A DNA stretch of 64,000 nt from Solobacterium sp. (GCA_024693325.1 JAILLA010000068.1:1-64000), one strand, 5' to 3'; positions 17,236 to 26,239 are shown, counted from the first letter of the stretch. The notes: generated by a model from the sequence alone, not told the origin. A program made the numbers and translations.

Positions 17236-18945
17236 ATGCTGAAAGGTATTGCTGCTTCATCAGGTGTTGCTATCGCGAAGGTTTACAAACTACAGCAGCC
17301 GGTTCTTGAGATCGTCAGAAAAGACGCTGAACCGGAAGAAGAACTCAAAAAACTGGATGCTGCTTTCACAAAGACTGTAGCTGACGTCGAGAAGATCAAA
17401 GAAGTTGCATCCAAGAGTCTGAAAGCTGAAGAACTCGCTGTTTTCGATGCGCATCTGATGATGGCTAATGACCCGGAACTCCGCGGTCAGATCGAAGATA
17501 TGATCAAGAATGACAGAGTCAATGCTGAATTTGCTACCGAACAGGTCGCAAACATGATGGTCATGATCTTTGAATCGATGGAAGATGCTTACATGAGAGA
17601 AAGAGCTGCCGACATTAAGGACGTTACATTCCGTCTGAAGTGCAACCTCTGCGGTAAGGAAATTCCGAATCTCGCTACACTTGACGAACCGGTCGTTATC
17701 GTTGCAAAGGATCTGACACCTTCCGATACTGGTTCCCTGAACAAACAATTCGCTAAGGGTTTCGCAACAGAGATCGGCGGCAGAACAAGCCACAGCGCGA
17801 TCATGGCAAGATCCCTCGAGATCCCGGCTGTTGTCGGTGTTAAGGGAATCCTTGAAGAAGCGAAAGACGGCGATCCTGTTATCCTCGATGCTCTTGATGG
17901 AACAGTTATCCTGAATCCGACACCGGAACAGGTTGCTGAATTCGAAAAGAGAGGCGAAGAATACCAGAAGGAAAAGGAAGCTCTCAAAGCTATGAAGGAT
18001 CAGCCTTCCGTATCCACAGACGGCCACAAAGTACTGCTCGTCGGCAACATCGGTTCTCCTGCAGATGTTGAAGGCGTTCTGGAAAACGGCGGCGAAGGCG
18101 TTGGTCTGTTCCGTACAGAATTCCTTTATATGAAGAGCGAAGATGACTTCCCGGATGAAGATACACAGTTCGCTGCTTACAAGCAGGTCCTGGAAGGCAT
18201 GGAAGGCAGACCGGTCGTTATCCGTACACTGGATATCGGCGGTGATAAGAAGCTGAAGTACTATCAGTTCGAAGAAGAAATGAACCCGTTCCTCGGCGTT
18301 CGTGCTGTTCGTTTCTGCCTCATCCGCAAGGATATCTTCCGCACACAGCTGAGAGCTCTGCTCCGTGCTTCCGCATTCGGCAAGCTCTGCATCATGTTCC
18401 CGATGATCGCAACTGTCGGCGAATTCAAAGAAGCTAAGAAGTGCTATGACGATGCACGCGCTGAACTGATCGCTGAAGGCGTCAAAGTCGGTGATGATGT
18501 CGAAGTCGGCTGCATGATCGAGATCCCGGCTGCTGCAGTTCTGGCAGACCAGCTGTCCAAGTATGCAGACTTCTTCTCAATCGGAACAAACGACCTGATC
18601 CAGTACTCCATGGCTGCAGACCGTATGAGTGAACCTGTATCCTATCTGTACCAGCCGCTGAACCCGTCCATCCTCCGTCTCATCAAGATGACGATCGACG
18701 GCGCTCACAAGAACGGCAAGTGGTGCGGTATGTGCGGTGAGATGGCCGGCGATGAACTGGCAGCTCCTGTACTGCTCGGTCTGGGACTGGATGAATTCTC
18801 CATGAGCGCAACATCCATCCTGCGTGCACGCCGTATGATCAACGGCCTCAGCTATGCTGAAATGCAGGGACTGGCTGCGAAAGCAGTTGAATGCGACACG
18901 GAAGAAGAAGTTTCCGAACTGATCAAGAACTGCGTCGGCAAATAA
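17236..18945 (+). CDS. ptsI: PTS enzyme I (phosphoenolpyruvate-protein phosphotransferase)
   Basis: The 569-residue general PTS component takes phosphate from PEP and passes it to HPr. The N-terminal domain carries the phosphorylated His186 in GGRTSHSAI. The C-terminal PEP-binding TIM barrel has GLFRTEFLYM, the IPAAAVLADQ region and SIGTNDLIQYS. AAGGAGG lies 7 nt before the ATG. Codon use is strongly biased, as expected for a highly expressed gene. Unusually, the neighbour upstream is acpP rather than ptsH, which is not in the window. Confidence 0.95.
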   Translation: MLKGIAASSGVAIAKVYKLQQPVLEIVRKDAEPEEELKKLDAAFTKTVADVEKIKEVASKSLKAEELAVFDAHLMMANDPELRGQIEDMIKNDRVNAEFATEQVANMMVMIFESMEDAYMRERAADIKDVTFRLKCNLCGKEIPNLATLDEPVVIVAKDLTPSDTGSLNKQFAKGFATEIGGRTSHSAIMARSLEIPAVVGVKGILEEAKDGDPVILDALDGTVILNPTPEQVAEFEKRGEEYQKEKEALKAMKDQPSVSTDGHKVLLVGNIGSPADVEGVLENGGEGVGLFRTEFLYMKSEDDFPDEDTQFAAYKQVLEGMEGRPVVIRTLDIGGDKKLKYYQFEEEMNPFLGVRAVRFCLIRKDIFRTQLRALLRASAFGKLCIMFPMIATVGEFKEAKKCYDDARAELIAEGVKVGDDVEVGCMIEIPAAAVLADQLSKYADFFSIGTNDLIQYSMAADRMSEPVSYLYQPLNPSILRLIKMTIDGAHKNGKWCGMCGEMAGDELAAPVLLGLGLDEFSMSATSILRARRMINGLSYAEMQGLAAKAVECDTEEEVSELIKNCVGK

Positions 18946-18957
18946 TCAAATCCGTTG

Positions 18958-18963
18958 TATAAT
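18958..18963 (+). promoter_or_regulatory. -10 element overlapping the ptsI terminator
   Basis: TATAAT starts 3 bp before the terminator stem. Transcription from it should begin near 18970, inside the 5' arm, so its own transcript would escape the terminator. It would serve the glycosyltransferase pair. No good -35. Confidence 0.4.
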
Positions 18964-18995
18964 CGGGATGTACGGAAGTACATTCCGATTTTTTT
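18961..18995 (+). terminator. Rho-independent terminator after ptsI
   Basis: A 13-bp stem (AATCGGGATGTAC with GTACATTCCGATT, one G-U pair), loop GGAA, then a run of T. Confidence 0.92.
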
Positions 18996-19011
18996 GTATA
19001 CGGAGATACCT

Positions 19012-19482
19012 ATGAAAAAGATCCTTTTTATCTCAAGCACCGGAGGACACCTGACAGAACTGCTGCAGCTGTCACCGATGTTTGAAAACTGTGATTTTCA
19101 TCTGATCACGGAAAATACAGAGTCCAATCAGCCGTTAAAGGAAAAATACGGTGACCGTTTTGACACGCTTGTATTCGGCACAAAGGTCCATCTGTTTACG
19201 TATCTCTTCAAATTCGCATACAACTGCCTGAAATCGCTCTGGCTGTACTTCAAGATCAGACCCGATTACGTGATCACAACAGGTACGCATACGGCGGTAC
19301 CGATGTGCCGGATCGCGCACATATTCCATAAAAAGGTGATCTGGATCGAAACGATGGCCAACGCAAAAACTGCGACGGCAGCCGGAAAAATGGTCTATCC
19401 GATCGCTGATCTGTTTATTGTCCAGTGGGAAAGCATGCTGGAGATCTATCCAGATGCTGTATGCTGGGGGTGGGTATTCTGA
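19012..19482 (+). CDS. Alg14/PssD-like glycosyltransferase subunit
   Basis: The 156-residue protein has the N-terminal ISSTGGHLTELLQL motif and the TTGTHTAVPMCRIA segment of the Alg14/PssD family. It is the membrane-associated acceptor-binding half of a two-subunit GT-B glycosyltransferase. CGGAGA lies 6 nt before the ATG. Its stop overlaps the start of the Alg13-like gene by one base, as expected for partners. The sugar and acceptor are not known, and no polysaccharide cluster surrounds it. Confidence 0.85.
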   Translation: MKKILFISSTGGHLTELLQLSPMFENCDFHLITENTESNQPLKEKYGDRFDTLVFGTKVHLFTYLFKFAYNCLKSLWLYFKIRPDYVITTGTHTAVPMCRIAHIFHKKVIWIETMANAKTATAAGKMVYPIADLFIVQWESMLEIYPDAVCWGWVF

Positions 19483-19961
19483 TGATACTGGTAACGTTAG
19501 GCACGCAGGACAAACAGTTCCCGCGTCTGCTGCAGGCTGTGCAGAAGGCGATCGATGACGGGACGATCACGGACAAAGTCGTCGTCCAGGCAGGACATAC
19601 CGTATTTAACAGCAAGGATATGGACGTGTTCAGCTTCATACCGACAGACCGCTTTGCGGAATATCTCGAGCAGGCGGATATGATCATCACCCATGGCGGG
19701 GTAGGAACGATCATGACTGCCCTGAAAGAAAAAAAGATCATTCTCGGAGCTGCCCGTCTGACACAGTACGGGGAACACCAGAATGACCATCAGATCCAGC
19801 TTCTCGAAGCATTTGATCAGGCAGGCTACCTGATCTACATGAAAGACCTGTCGGACATCACGCCTTATCTGAAACAGGCGGAATCATTCGAACCAAAGCC
19901 TTATCAAAGCAATACTTCAGCCTTTATCGCAAAACTGGAGGACTGGATCGAACATCACTGA
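19482..19961 (+). CDS. Alg13/PssE-like glycosyltransferase catalytic subunit
   Basis: The 159-residue protein begins MILVTLGTQ and has the nucleotide-sugar motif ADMIITHGGVGTIM near residue 67, as in Alg13, PssE and the C-terminal half of MurG. It pairs with the upstream Alg14-like subunit. The ATG at 19482 overlaps the previous stop (TGATG). Its 3' end overlaps the convergent DUF1836 gene by 7 nt. Confidence 0.85.
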   Translation: MILVTLGTQDKQFPRLLQAVQKAIDDGTITDKVVVQAGHTVFNSKDMDVFSFIPTDRFAEYLEQADMIITHGGVGTIMTALKEKKIILGAARLTQYGEHQNDHQIQLLEAFDQAGYLIYMKDLSDITPYLKQAESFEPKPYQSNTSAFIAKLEDWIEHH

Positions 19962-20431
19962 TCCTGTTCTTCCAGACATTTATCAATAAACATACCGTGT
20001 GAGATGCCTGATGCGACGTTCTTCAGCAGTGTCTCACACGTTTTTTCTCCGGAATGTTCTATCTTATCCTGAACAGCCTCCTGAAGTAGGGTACGGAACA
20101 TCGTGTAATATGTCTCCGGTTCATACATCTCGTTCAGATCATTCATCACGATCCTGATCTGGTCGATGGAAAGGATGCGCTTTGACATCACGATGATCAC
20201 CAGCATCGCGATCTGTTCCTTGGAGTAGGCTTTTTTGACAGCCTTCGGAAGCAGCTTCTGCTTGACGTAATTGGAGATCATCGATCCGGTCACCTGCATT
20301 TTCGGGAACGCATTGAGGATCCGGTTCAGATAACGGGTGACCTGGTCCAGATACAGACCGACATCGGGAATATCCCTGTACTCCGGCAGAACAAATTCCG
20401 CCAGGATCATTTCAGCATTTTCTTTGTTCAT
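19955..20431 (-). CDS. DUF1836 domain protein (putative DNA-binding regulator)
   Basis: The 158-residue protein matches the DUF1836 pattern: a MQVTGSMISNYVKQKLLP stretch near residue 57 that looks like a helix-turn-helix, followed by KKAYSKEQIAMLVII. It is probably a transcription regulator; targets are unknown. The ATG at 20431 is preferred over one at 20467, because a promoter with -35 and -10 boxes lies directly before it with no ribosome binding site, predicting a leaderless message. Confidence 0.75.
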   Translation of the reverse strand: MNKENAEMILAEFVLPEYRDIPDVGLYLDQVTRYLNRILNAFPKMQVTGSMISNYVKQKLLPKAVKKAYSKEQIAMLVIIVMSKRILSIDQIRIVMNDLNEMYEPETYYTMFRTLLQEAVQDKIEHSGEKTCETLLKNVASGISHGMFIDKCLEEQDQ

Positions 20432-20467
20432 GACAACATCATATATACTAACTTTTAAAAACGTCAA
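20432..20467 (-). promoter_or_regulatory. Promoter of the DUF1836 gene, predicted leaderless
   Basis: On the minus strand TTGACG (20467-20462) and TATGAT (20443-20438) are 18 bp apart. The ATG begins at 20431, the expected transcription start, 7 nt after the -10 box. Confidence 0.6.
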
Positions 20468-20525
20468 TATGATTCTAAAGAAACTCTTGACCGGTTTATT
20501 AAAAACGGATGATAATATATGTGTA

Positions 20526-20546
20526 ATCGGTTATTGAAAAACCGAT
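20526..20546 (+). promoter_or_regulatory. Leader hairpin next to a ribosome binding site
   Basis: A 7-bp stem (ATCGGTT / AACCGAT) ends directly before TAGGAGG of the hemolysin III-family gene. It may modulate translation initiation. Confidence 0.4.
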
Positions 20547-20558
20547 AGGAGGTTCAGC

Positions 20559-21245
20559 ATGACGTCTATCAGTTTTGAACAAATGAATGCAGGGACTTTT
20601 ATGGTAAAAGACCCGATCAGCGCGCTGACACATTTTATCGGTATGATACTTGCTGTACTGGCAATGCCGGTCCTGCTTGTGCACCATGCACAGAACGGAG
20701 CTGCCCTGAACGCTCTCTGCGCGGATGCGGTATTTATGATCTCAATGATCCTGCTTTACGGAGCCAGCAGCGCTTATCATACATTTGACACGGATCAGAA
20801 GGTGAGGATGAAACTGAAAAAACTGGATCACATGAGCATCTTCATCCTGATCGCAGGCTCTTATACACCGATTTGTGTGTCTGTCCTGGAACATCCCACA
20901 GGAATGATCCTGCTGGCGGTCGTATGGTCAGTCGCAGCTGCCGGCATGATCTTTAAATTCTGCTGGGTGACCTGTCCGAGATGGGTCTCTTCCGTCCTTT
21001 ACACCGCCATGGGCTGGGCATGCGTATCGGTGATCCCGAAACTGATCTCCGGTATGCCTACGGCGCAGTTCCTGTGGCTGCTGGCAGGGGGGATCTTCTA
21101 CTCCGCGGGCAGCGTGATCTACGCAAAGAAAAAACGGATCACGCCCAAGGCATGGTCCGGATTCGGCAATCATGAACTGTTCCACATCTTTGTGATGCTC
21201 GGCAGCTTCTGCCATTTTACAACGATGATGCTGATCAGGTTCTAA
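20559..21245 (+). CDS. Hemolysin III / PAQR-family membrane protein
   Basis: The 228-residue protein has about seven hydrophobic segments and the PAQR/hemolysin III motifs: YGASSAYHTF near residue 69, KLDHMSIFILIAGSYTP near 89 and HELFHIFVML near 208. The His/Asp/Ser positions form the metal site of this family, which is linked to membrane-lipid homeostasis in bacteria. AGGAGG lies about 7 nt before the ATG. The stop codon shares four bases (CTAA) with the stop of the convergent metallophosphatase gene. Confidence 0.88.
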   Translation: MTSISFEQMNAGTFMVKDPISALTHFIGMILAVLAMPVLLVHHAQNGAALNALCADAVFMISMILLYGASSAYHTFDTDQKVRMKLKKLDHMSIFILIAGSYTPICVSVLEHPTGMILLAVVWSVAAAGMIFKFCWVTCPRWVSSVLYTAMGWACVSVIPKLISGMPTAQFLWLLAGGIFYSAGSVIYAKKKRITPKAWSGFGNHELFHIFVMLGSFCHFTTMMLIRF

Positions 21246-21970
21246 GACCTGACCGTAATGTAAGGATAAGTGGAAGGAACATAGAATTCCTGCATGTCAT
21301 CCAGGCGGACACAGGCAAGTGATCTGCCGAACACACATCCGCAGTCTATATGCAGGATATTCTTCCCGTGCAGGATGCGGTTTTCATACCAGAATCCGTA
21401 CAGGAATGTCGGCATATGTCCGACGATCATGACAACATCATCAAACGGATTGTCATTCACGCCGATATGGCTCCAGACAAGCTCACTGGTAGGGATCTCC
21501 GAAATACGGACATCAGGTCGGCAGTAAGCGCCGAGACCTGCATGTACGAGCAGGAAGTTCTTTCCCTTCACAGTGAGTTTTTTGTAATACTCCCTGTTTT
21601 CCAGATACAGCTTGATGTCATAGCACTCCGGGTAATCCAGGTCCAGGAACTCATCCGCTGTTTTATAGCCGCCGTTGTAATGCAGCCAGCGAACCAGGTC
21701 CATATTGAACAGGTCCATGACGCCGTCATTCTTTTTGACATCGATCAGAGTCTGCGCAAAGTCAGCCAGCCATTCATCATGGTTGCCGAAGATCAGATGC
21801 ATATTGGGATGAGCCATGATCTCCTGCAGCAGGGCGATGGAATGATTGCCCCTGTCGCAGACATCACCGATAATATACATTTCATCATATTCACTGAAAG
21901 ATATCTTCTTCAGCATTTCATCAAATTCGTCTTTGCATCCGTGCAGATCACTGATTGCATATACAGCCAT
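21242..21970 (-). CDS. Metallophosphatase, PrpA/ApaH-like
   Basis: The 242-residue calcineurin-like phosphoesterase has the metal-site motifs ISDLHGC (residue 5), GDVCDRGN (about 35) and FGNHDEW (about 61), with later His sites in LLVHAGLGAY and IVGHMP. It resembles serine/threonine protein phosphatases and diadenosine tetraphosphatases; the substrate is not known. The start at 21970 follows ACGAGGTG. The longer reading frame to 22093 is rejected because the family N-terminus starts at MAVYAISDLHG. Confidence 0.85.
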   Translation of the reverse strand: MAVYAISDLHGCKDEFDEMLKKISFSEYDEMYIIGDVCDRGNHSIALLQEIMAHPNMHLIFGNHDEWLADFAQTLIDVKKNDGVMDLFNMDLVRWLHYNGGYKTADEFLDLDYPECYDIKLYLENREYYKKLTVKGKNFLLVHAGLGAYCRPDVRISEIPTSELVWSHIGVNDNPFDDVVMIVGHMPTFLYGFWYENRILHGKNILHIDCGCVFGRSLACVRLDDMQEFYVPSTYPYITVRS

Positions 21971-22162
21971 AGAACACCTCGTGAAATTAATCCTACCACA
22001 ATCACGGGAACAGTGGAACGCACAGAATACGAATATGATCTGACATCTGCATTTACACAGGCCTGACGGTGGACAGATTTTACACACTGTCAAAAAGCCA
22101 AACCTGTGATATAGTATTGTTTACAGGCCGTCAGCAGACGGATCGATGACCGGAAAACGATT

Positions 22163-23395
22163 ATGACGATAAGAAACGGAAATAAAAGGGAAAATACCAG
22201 CAGGACCATCTGGATCATAACGGCGTTATTGACTGTGCTCCTGGCATTTTTATTCGCGGATACCATGAAAAAGGAACGCATGGAAACTGCCAGGCTGGAA
22301 GAACTGTTCAAAACACAGGTGACCGAAGAAAAGCAGCAGATGCAGGAAGAACAGGAAGAGATCAATGCCCGCCTGGAGAAGGAACAGAACGATTCATTCT
22401 ATCAGAAACTCGCGGACGGCTTTGATGTCAGGATCCTTGTGACCGGCGGCTCGATCGCCAACGGAAGAGGCAGCACAGACGCTGAACATACATGGCATGC
22501 ACTTCTGAAAAACCGCATTCAGGATACATACGGGATCACAGCGGAAGTGGACAACATTTCGATGAACGACAATACTGCATATGCCGGTTATGTCAATATC
22601 AGGAACCACGAAAGTGAAAAGCCGTATGACCTGGTGATCGTTTCCTACGGAGAAGATGATCCGGCAGCCAACTTCGGACTGTATTACGAAGCGGTCATCC
22701 GTTCAGCTATGGAGAAATATCCGGATGCTTCCGTGCTCTGTATTCCGGAAAGCCTGACCGGTACGCCGACTGCCAACACCGGAGCGGTGGAAGACATCTG
22801 TGAAGCATACGGCATCACGGCAGCACCGTCCATAACAGTATTTGCCGGTACCGGACTGCTGAACGATAACGGCTACCCGAACAATGCAGGACAGGAAGCG
22901 ATCATGCAGGCAGTCGCCGATGCGCTTGACGCAGGCGCGAAAGACTACCGCGGCAAGGAGGCTATGCCGGCAGAACGCTTTGATGAAGCTTCCGCATATC
23001 TGGATGCGATGCACTATTACCCGGCAGACCTGTTTACCAGGGAAGGAAATACATTTACATACACACCTGACCGTGAGATCTCCGGAAAGGTGCTCGGCAT
23101 GGATTACGATTATGTGACCGGCTACAACAGCTGCAGCATTTATATCACCGGACAGTGGGGCGCGCTCGGTCAGGCGGTATTCAACAATACGCTGACATAT
23201 GAGGAGACGCAGACACTGAATTCCTCGGGAAGACAGCATCTGAGAGTCATGAACAACTGGATCAGCGACTGGGGAACATATGACGATCAGCTGTTCACCA
23301 TCACGGAACAGATCATGATCTCTTTTGCCGAGGATGACACCGGGACCCAACAGGCAGACAGCTTCAGGGGCATCATCGTCAGCGGACAGGAATAA
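22163..23395 (+). CDS. Membrane-anchored SGNH/GDSL hydrolase-like protein
   Basis: The 410-residue protein has one N-terminal membrane segment (about residues 15-32), a glutamate-rich coiled-coil stretch (about 37-77) and an extracytoplasmic SGNH-like domain. The nucleophile motif is GGSIANGRG (Ser97), and SYGEDD near residue 157 matches block III. Block V reads D235-N-G-Y238-P, where active enzymes have D-x-x-H, so the catalytic His appears replaced by Tyr. An extra C-terminal domain of about 130 residues has no clear relative. It could be a degenerate esterase or a binding protein. The ribosome binding site is weak. Confidence 0.7.
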   Translation: MTIRNGNKRENTSRTIWIITALLTVLLAFLFADTMKKERMETARLEELFKTQVTEEKQQMQEEQEEINARLEKEQNDSFYQKLADGFDVRILVTGGSIANGRGSTDAEHTWHALLKNRIQDTYGITAEVDNISMNDNTAYAGYVNIRNHESEKPYDLVIVSYGEDDPAANFGLYYEAVIRSAMEKYPDASVLCIPESLTGTPTANTGAVEDICEAYGITAAPSITVFAGTGLLNDNGYPNNAGQEAIMQAVADALDAGAKDYRGKEAMPAERFDEASAYLDAMHYYPADLFTREGNTFTYTPDREISGKVLGMDYDYVTGYNSCSIYITGQWGALGQAVFNNTLTYEETQTLNSSGRQHLRVMNNWISDWGTYDDQLFTITEQIMISFAEDDTGTQQADSFRGIIVSGQE

Positions 23396-23405
23396 CACAC
23401 TTAAG

Positions 23406-23433
23406 CAGGCTGTAATTTTGCAGTCTGTTTTTT
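23406..23433 (+). terminator. Rho-independent terminator
   Basis: Stem CAGGCTG / CAGTCTG (one G-U pair) followed by TTTTTT, after the SGNH-like gene. Confidence 0.8.
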
Positions 23434-23537
23434 CTAATCTCTGCAAGGCATTCATAAGCTGAAAAAAACCTACTATAATGAAATTAAGCATACGATCCAA
23501 CAGCATAATTACAGGAATCAGTCATACAGAGGGAGTT

Positions 23538-24341
23538 ATGGAAACGATCAGCAGCTTGCAGCGTATAGCGGCAAGGGTCAGGATGATGATCCTTGACGAG
23601 ATCTACAATGCCCGCTCCGGACACCCGGGCGGGAGCCTATCAATCGTGGAAGCCCTGGTATATGTGTACGAGCGGGAACTCAGAAAAGGAGTTGACAGGT
23701 TTGTCCTCTCAAAGGGCCATGCGGCACCTGCGCTTTATGCAGTCCTCGCGCTCAAAGGCTATTTCCCGGAGGAAGAGCTTGCGCATCTCCGCCAGTCCGG
23801 GAGTATGCTCCAGGGACATCCAAGTATCATGACACCGGGCGTTGACATGTGCACCGGGTCGCTCGGCCAGGGTTTGTCAGCAGCCTGCGGCATGGCGCTT
23901 GGCGCTAAATATCTGAAGCAGGATACGAACGTATATGCCATCGTTGGCGATGGTGAATGCCAGGAAGGGCAGATCTGGGAAGCCCTGCATTTCGCCGCGC
24001 ATTATCATCTGTACAATCTCTGCGTCATGATCGACTGGAACGGTCTGCAGATCGAAGGAAAAGTCGATGATGTCATGAATCTCAGGGATATGGACAAACG
24101 TGTGAAGGACTGCGGCTTCAATGTCATTACGGTCGACGGACATGATTTCACGGAGCTTGCCAAAGCCTTTGAACTGTTTCACTCGACCGATGACAGGCCG
24201 ACAGCGATCATCCTCAGAACAGTGAAGGGGAAAGGTGTATCCTTCATGGAAAACAAAGCCGAATGGCACGGGAAGGCACCGAATGAAGAACAGTATCTGC
24301 AGGCAGTCCGGGAACTGAAGGAGGTGCTTGATCATGAGTAA
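23538..24341 (+). CDS. Transketolase, N-terminal subunit
   Basis: The 267-residue subunit carries the thiamine-pyrophosphate half of transketolase: SGHPGGSLS, SKGHAAPALY, and the TPP motif GDGECQEGQIWE ... DWNGLQ. Together with the next gene it makes a split enzyme of the non-oxidative pentose phosphate pathway. Another transketolase-like substrate cannot be excluded. GAGGGAG lies just before the ATG at 23538. It overlaps the C-terminal subunit gene by 8 nt. Confidence 0.9.
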   Translation: METISSLQRIAARVRMMILDEIYNARSGHPGGSLSIVEALVYVYERELRKGVDRFVLSKGHAAPALYAVLALKGYFPEEELAHLRQSGSMLQGHPSIMTPGVDMCTGSLGQGLSAACGMALGAKYLKQDTNVYAIVGDGECQEGQIWEALHFAAHYHLYNLCVMIDWNGLQIEGKVDDVMNLRDMDKRVKDCGFNVITVDGHDFTELAKAFELFHSTDDRPTAIILRTVKGKGVSFMENKAEWHGKAPNEEQYLQAVRELKEVLDHE

Positions 24342-25260
24342 AACAGCTACCAGAATATCCTACGGAAAACGGCTGCTGGAACTTGTCAGGGACCATTCCG
24401 ACATCGTCGTGCTGGACGCTGACCTCGCCTCATCCGTCCAGACAGGCGCAGTCAGGAAGGAATTCCCGGATCAGTTCATCGAGTGCGGCATTGCGGAAGC
24501 CAATATGATGGGCACGGCGGCAGGACTTGCTGTCATGGGACTTGTCCCGTTTGCCGGAAGCTTCGCCATGTTTGCGGCAGGCAGGGCTTATGAACAGGTC
24601 CGCAACAGCATCGGCTATCCGCATCTGAACGTCAAGATCGGGGCATCCCATGCCGGGATCTCGACCGGAGAAGACGGAGCGTCGCACCAGTGCTGCGAAG
24701 ACATCGCGCTCATGCGGACGATCCCCGGCATGGTCGTACTGTCACCGGCAGACGATATCGAGGCAATGGCATGCGTCACCGCTGCCTATGAACATCAGGG
24801 ACCCGTCTACATGCGTTTCAGTAAATACGCTGTCGAAACGATCCATGATGAAAACTATCATTTTGAGATTGGAAAGGGTGAGGTCCTGAAAGAAGGCAGT
24901 GACCTGGCAGTGATCTCTACGGGTATCCTGACATCCGAATGCCTGAAAGCGGCAGAAGAACTCGAACAGGAAGGAAAGCATATCCGGGTGATCAATATAT
25001 GCTCCATCAAACCGATCGATGAGGCATTGATCATTCAGGCCGCAAAGGAATGCGGAAAGATCATCACGGTCGAAGAGCACAGTGTGATCGGCGGTCTGGG
25101 CGAAGCGGTGTGCGGAACGGTCTGTGAAGCATGCCCTGTACCTGTACACAGGATCGGCATCCGTGACGTATACGGACGCAGCGGAAAAGGCAGTGTCCTG
25201 CTGGAAGAATTCGGTCTGACAGCAGAACATCTGAAAAAGGAATTCGAAAAGTTCTTATAA
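24334..25260 (+). CDS. Transketolase, C-terminal subunit
   Basis: The 308-residue subunit contains the pyrimidine-binding domain (FIECGIAEANMMGTAAGLA, with the catalytic Glu in GIAEAN) and the C-terminal transketolase domain (ITVEEHSVIGGLGEAV). AAGGAGG lies 10 nt before the ATG at 24334, inside the upstream gene. An in-frame TTG at 24328 is less likely. Confidence 0.9.
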   Translation: MSKTATRISYGKRLLELVRDHSDIVVLDADLASSVQTGAVRKEFPDQFIECGIAEANMMGTAAGLAVMGLVPFAGSFAMFAAGRAYEQVRNSIGYPHLNVKIGASHAGISTGEDGASHQCCEDIALMRTIPGMVVLSPADDIEAMACVTAAYEHQGPVYMRFSKYAVETIHDENYHFEIGKGEVLKEGSDLAVISTGILTSECLKAAEELEQEGKHIRVINICSIKPIDEALIIQAAKECGKIITVEEHSVIGGLGEAVCGTVCEACPVPVHRIGIRDVYGRSGKGSVLLEEFGLTAEHLKKEFEKFL

Positions 25261-25351
25261 TACAGCAGTTATGATCCGGTCATCATGATCTGCCCGGTAA
25301 CAGGAAAAATTTGAATTTGAGATGAAAACAGTTCTCTTTCAAAGCGCGCTT

Positions 25352-25360
25352 TGCTATAAT
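25352..25360 (+). promoter_or_regulatory. Extended -10 promoter (TGCTATAAT)
   Basis: A perfect extended -10 element 33 nt before the YebC-family gene. Confidence 0.65.
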
Positions 25361-25392
25361 TATCGGGTAAATTTGGAAGGTGGTTATTATTT

Positions 25393-26118
25393 ATGGGAAG
25401 AGCACATGAAGTGCGTGCCGCATCAATGGCAAAAACAGCGGCAATTAAATCTAAGCTTTATTCACGTTTCGGCAAAGAACTGTATATCGCAGCTAAGTCC
25501 GGTGTCCCTGATCCCGAGATGAACCTGTCCCTGAAACGTAAGATCGCAGAAGCTAAGTCAAACCAGGTTCCCGCAGACGTTATCAAACGTGCTATAGAGA
25601 AAGCAAAGGGCGGAACTGATGAAAACTATATTGAATGCAGATACGAGGGATTCGGTCCCGGTGCCAGCACAGTCATCATTGACTGCCTGACAGATAACAA
25701 CAACAGAGCATTCACGGAAGTCAAAACTGCATTCAACAAATGCAAAGGCGCAAAGCTTGCAAACAGCGGTGCCGTTTCCTTCAATTACGAGCAGTGCGGA
25801 TTATTCGTATTCCCTTATGAAGACGAAGAAGCAATGCTGGATGTCATGATGGAAGCAGAAGTTGATGTTCAGGACCTGAGCGTCGAAGACGGCATGATGA
25901 CTGTCAAGACACTGTTCCAGGACTTCGGCAAGGGTCAGGAAGCGATCGAAAAGGCAGTGCCCGGCGTTGAATTCGAAGTATGCGAAGTCACGATGCTGCC
26001 GAATGAGTATGTCACACTTGATACAGATGAGGACAAGGAAGCTTTCCAGAAACTCATGAACATGCTCAACGACTGCGATGACGTCAACAAAGTCTACACA
26101 AACGTAACAGAAGAGTAA
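25393..26118 (+). CDS. YebC/PmpR family protein, YeeN-type
   Basis: The 241-residue protein starts MGRAHEVRAASMAKTAAIKS, the variant seen in YeeN-like members rather than the MAGHSKW form. It contains the family segments NQVPADVIKRAIEKAKGG and YEGFGPGAST. Family members act as DNA-binding regulators or as factors that help ribosomes at proline-rich stretches; which applies here is unknown. GGAAGGTGG precedes the ATG. It is flanked by its own promoter and a strong terminator. Confidence 0.9.
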   Translation: MGRAHEVRAASMAKTAAIKSKLYSRFGKELYIAAKSGVPDPEMNLSLKRKIAEAKSNQVPADVIKRAIEKAKGGTDENYIECRYEGFGPGASTVIIDCLTDNNNRAFTEVKTAFNKCKGAKLANSGAVSFNYEQCGLFVFPYEDEEAMLDVMMEAEVDVQDLSVEDGMMTVKTLFQDFGKGQEAIEKAVPGVEFEVCEVTMLPNEYVTLDTDEDKEAFQKLMNMLNDCDDVNKVYTNVTEE

Positions 26119-26145
26119 ACGTACAGAACGATCGTTCGGAACCAG

Positions 26146-26177
26146 CAGGAAGGACAGTTGATCCTTCCTGTTTTTTT
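26146..26177 (+). terminator. Rho-independent terminator
   Basis: Stem CAGGAAGGA / TCCTTCCTG, then seven T. Confidence 0.92.
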
Positions 26178-26210
26178 CGTTCCGGCTGATCCCTATTTCA
26201 GGCAATAGTT

Positions 26211-26239
26211 GTGACAGGCGCTGATGGATTGTGTATGAT
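26211..26239 (+). promoter_or_regulatory. Promoter of the DUF5058 operon
   Basis: GTGACA (26211-26216) and TATGAT (26234-26239) are 17 bp apart. The predicted leader is about 250 nt long. Confidence 0.5.

Noticed and set aside
21350-22066. 238-codon open frame on the plus strand
   Set aside because: It is antisense to the metallophosphatase gene, which has all its metal motifs.
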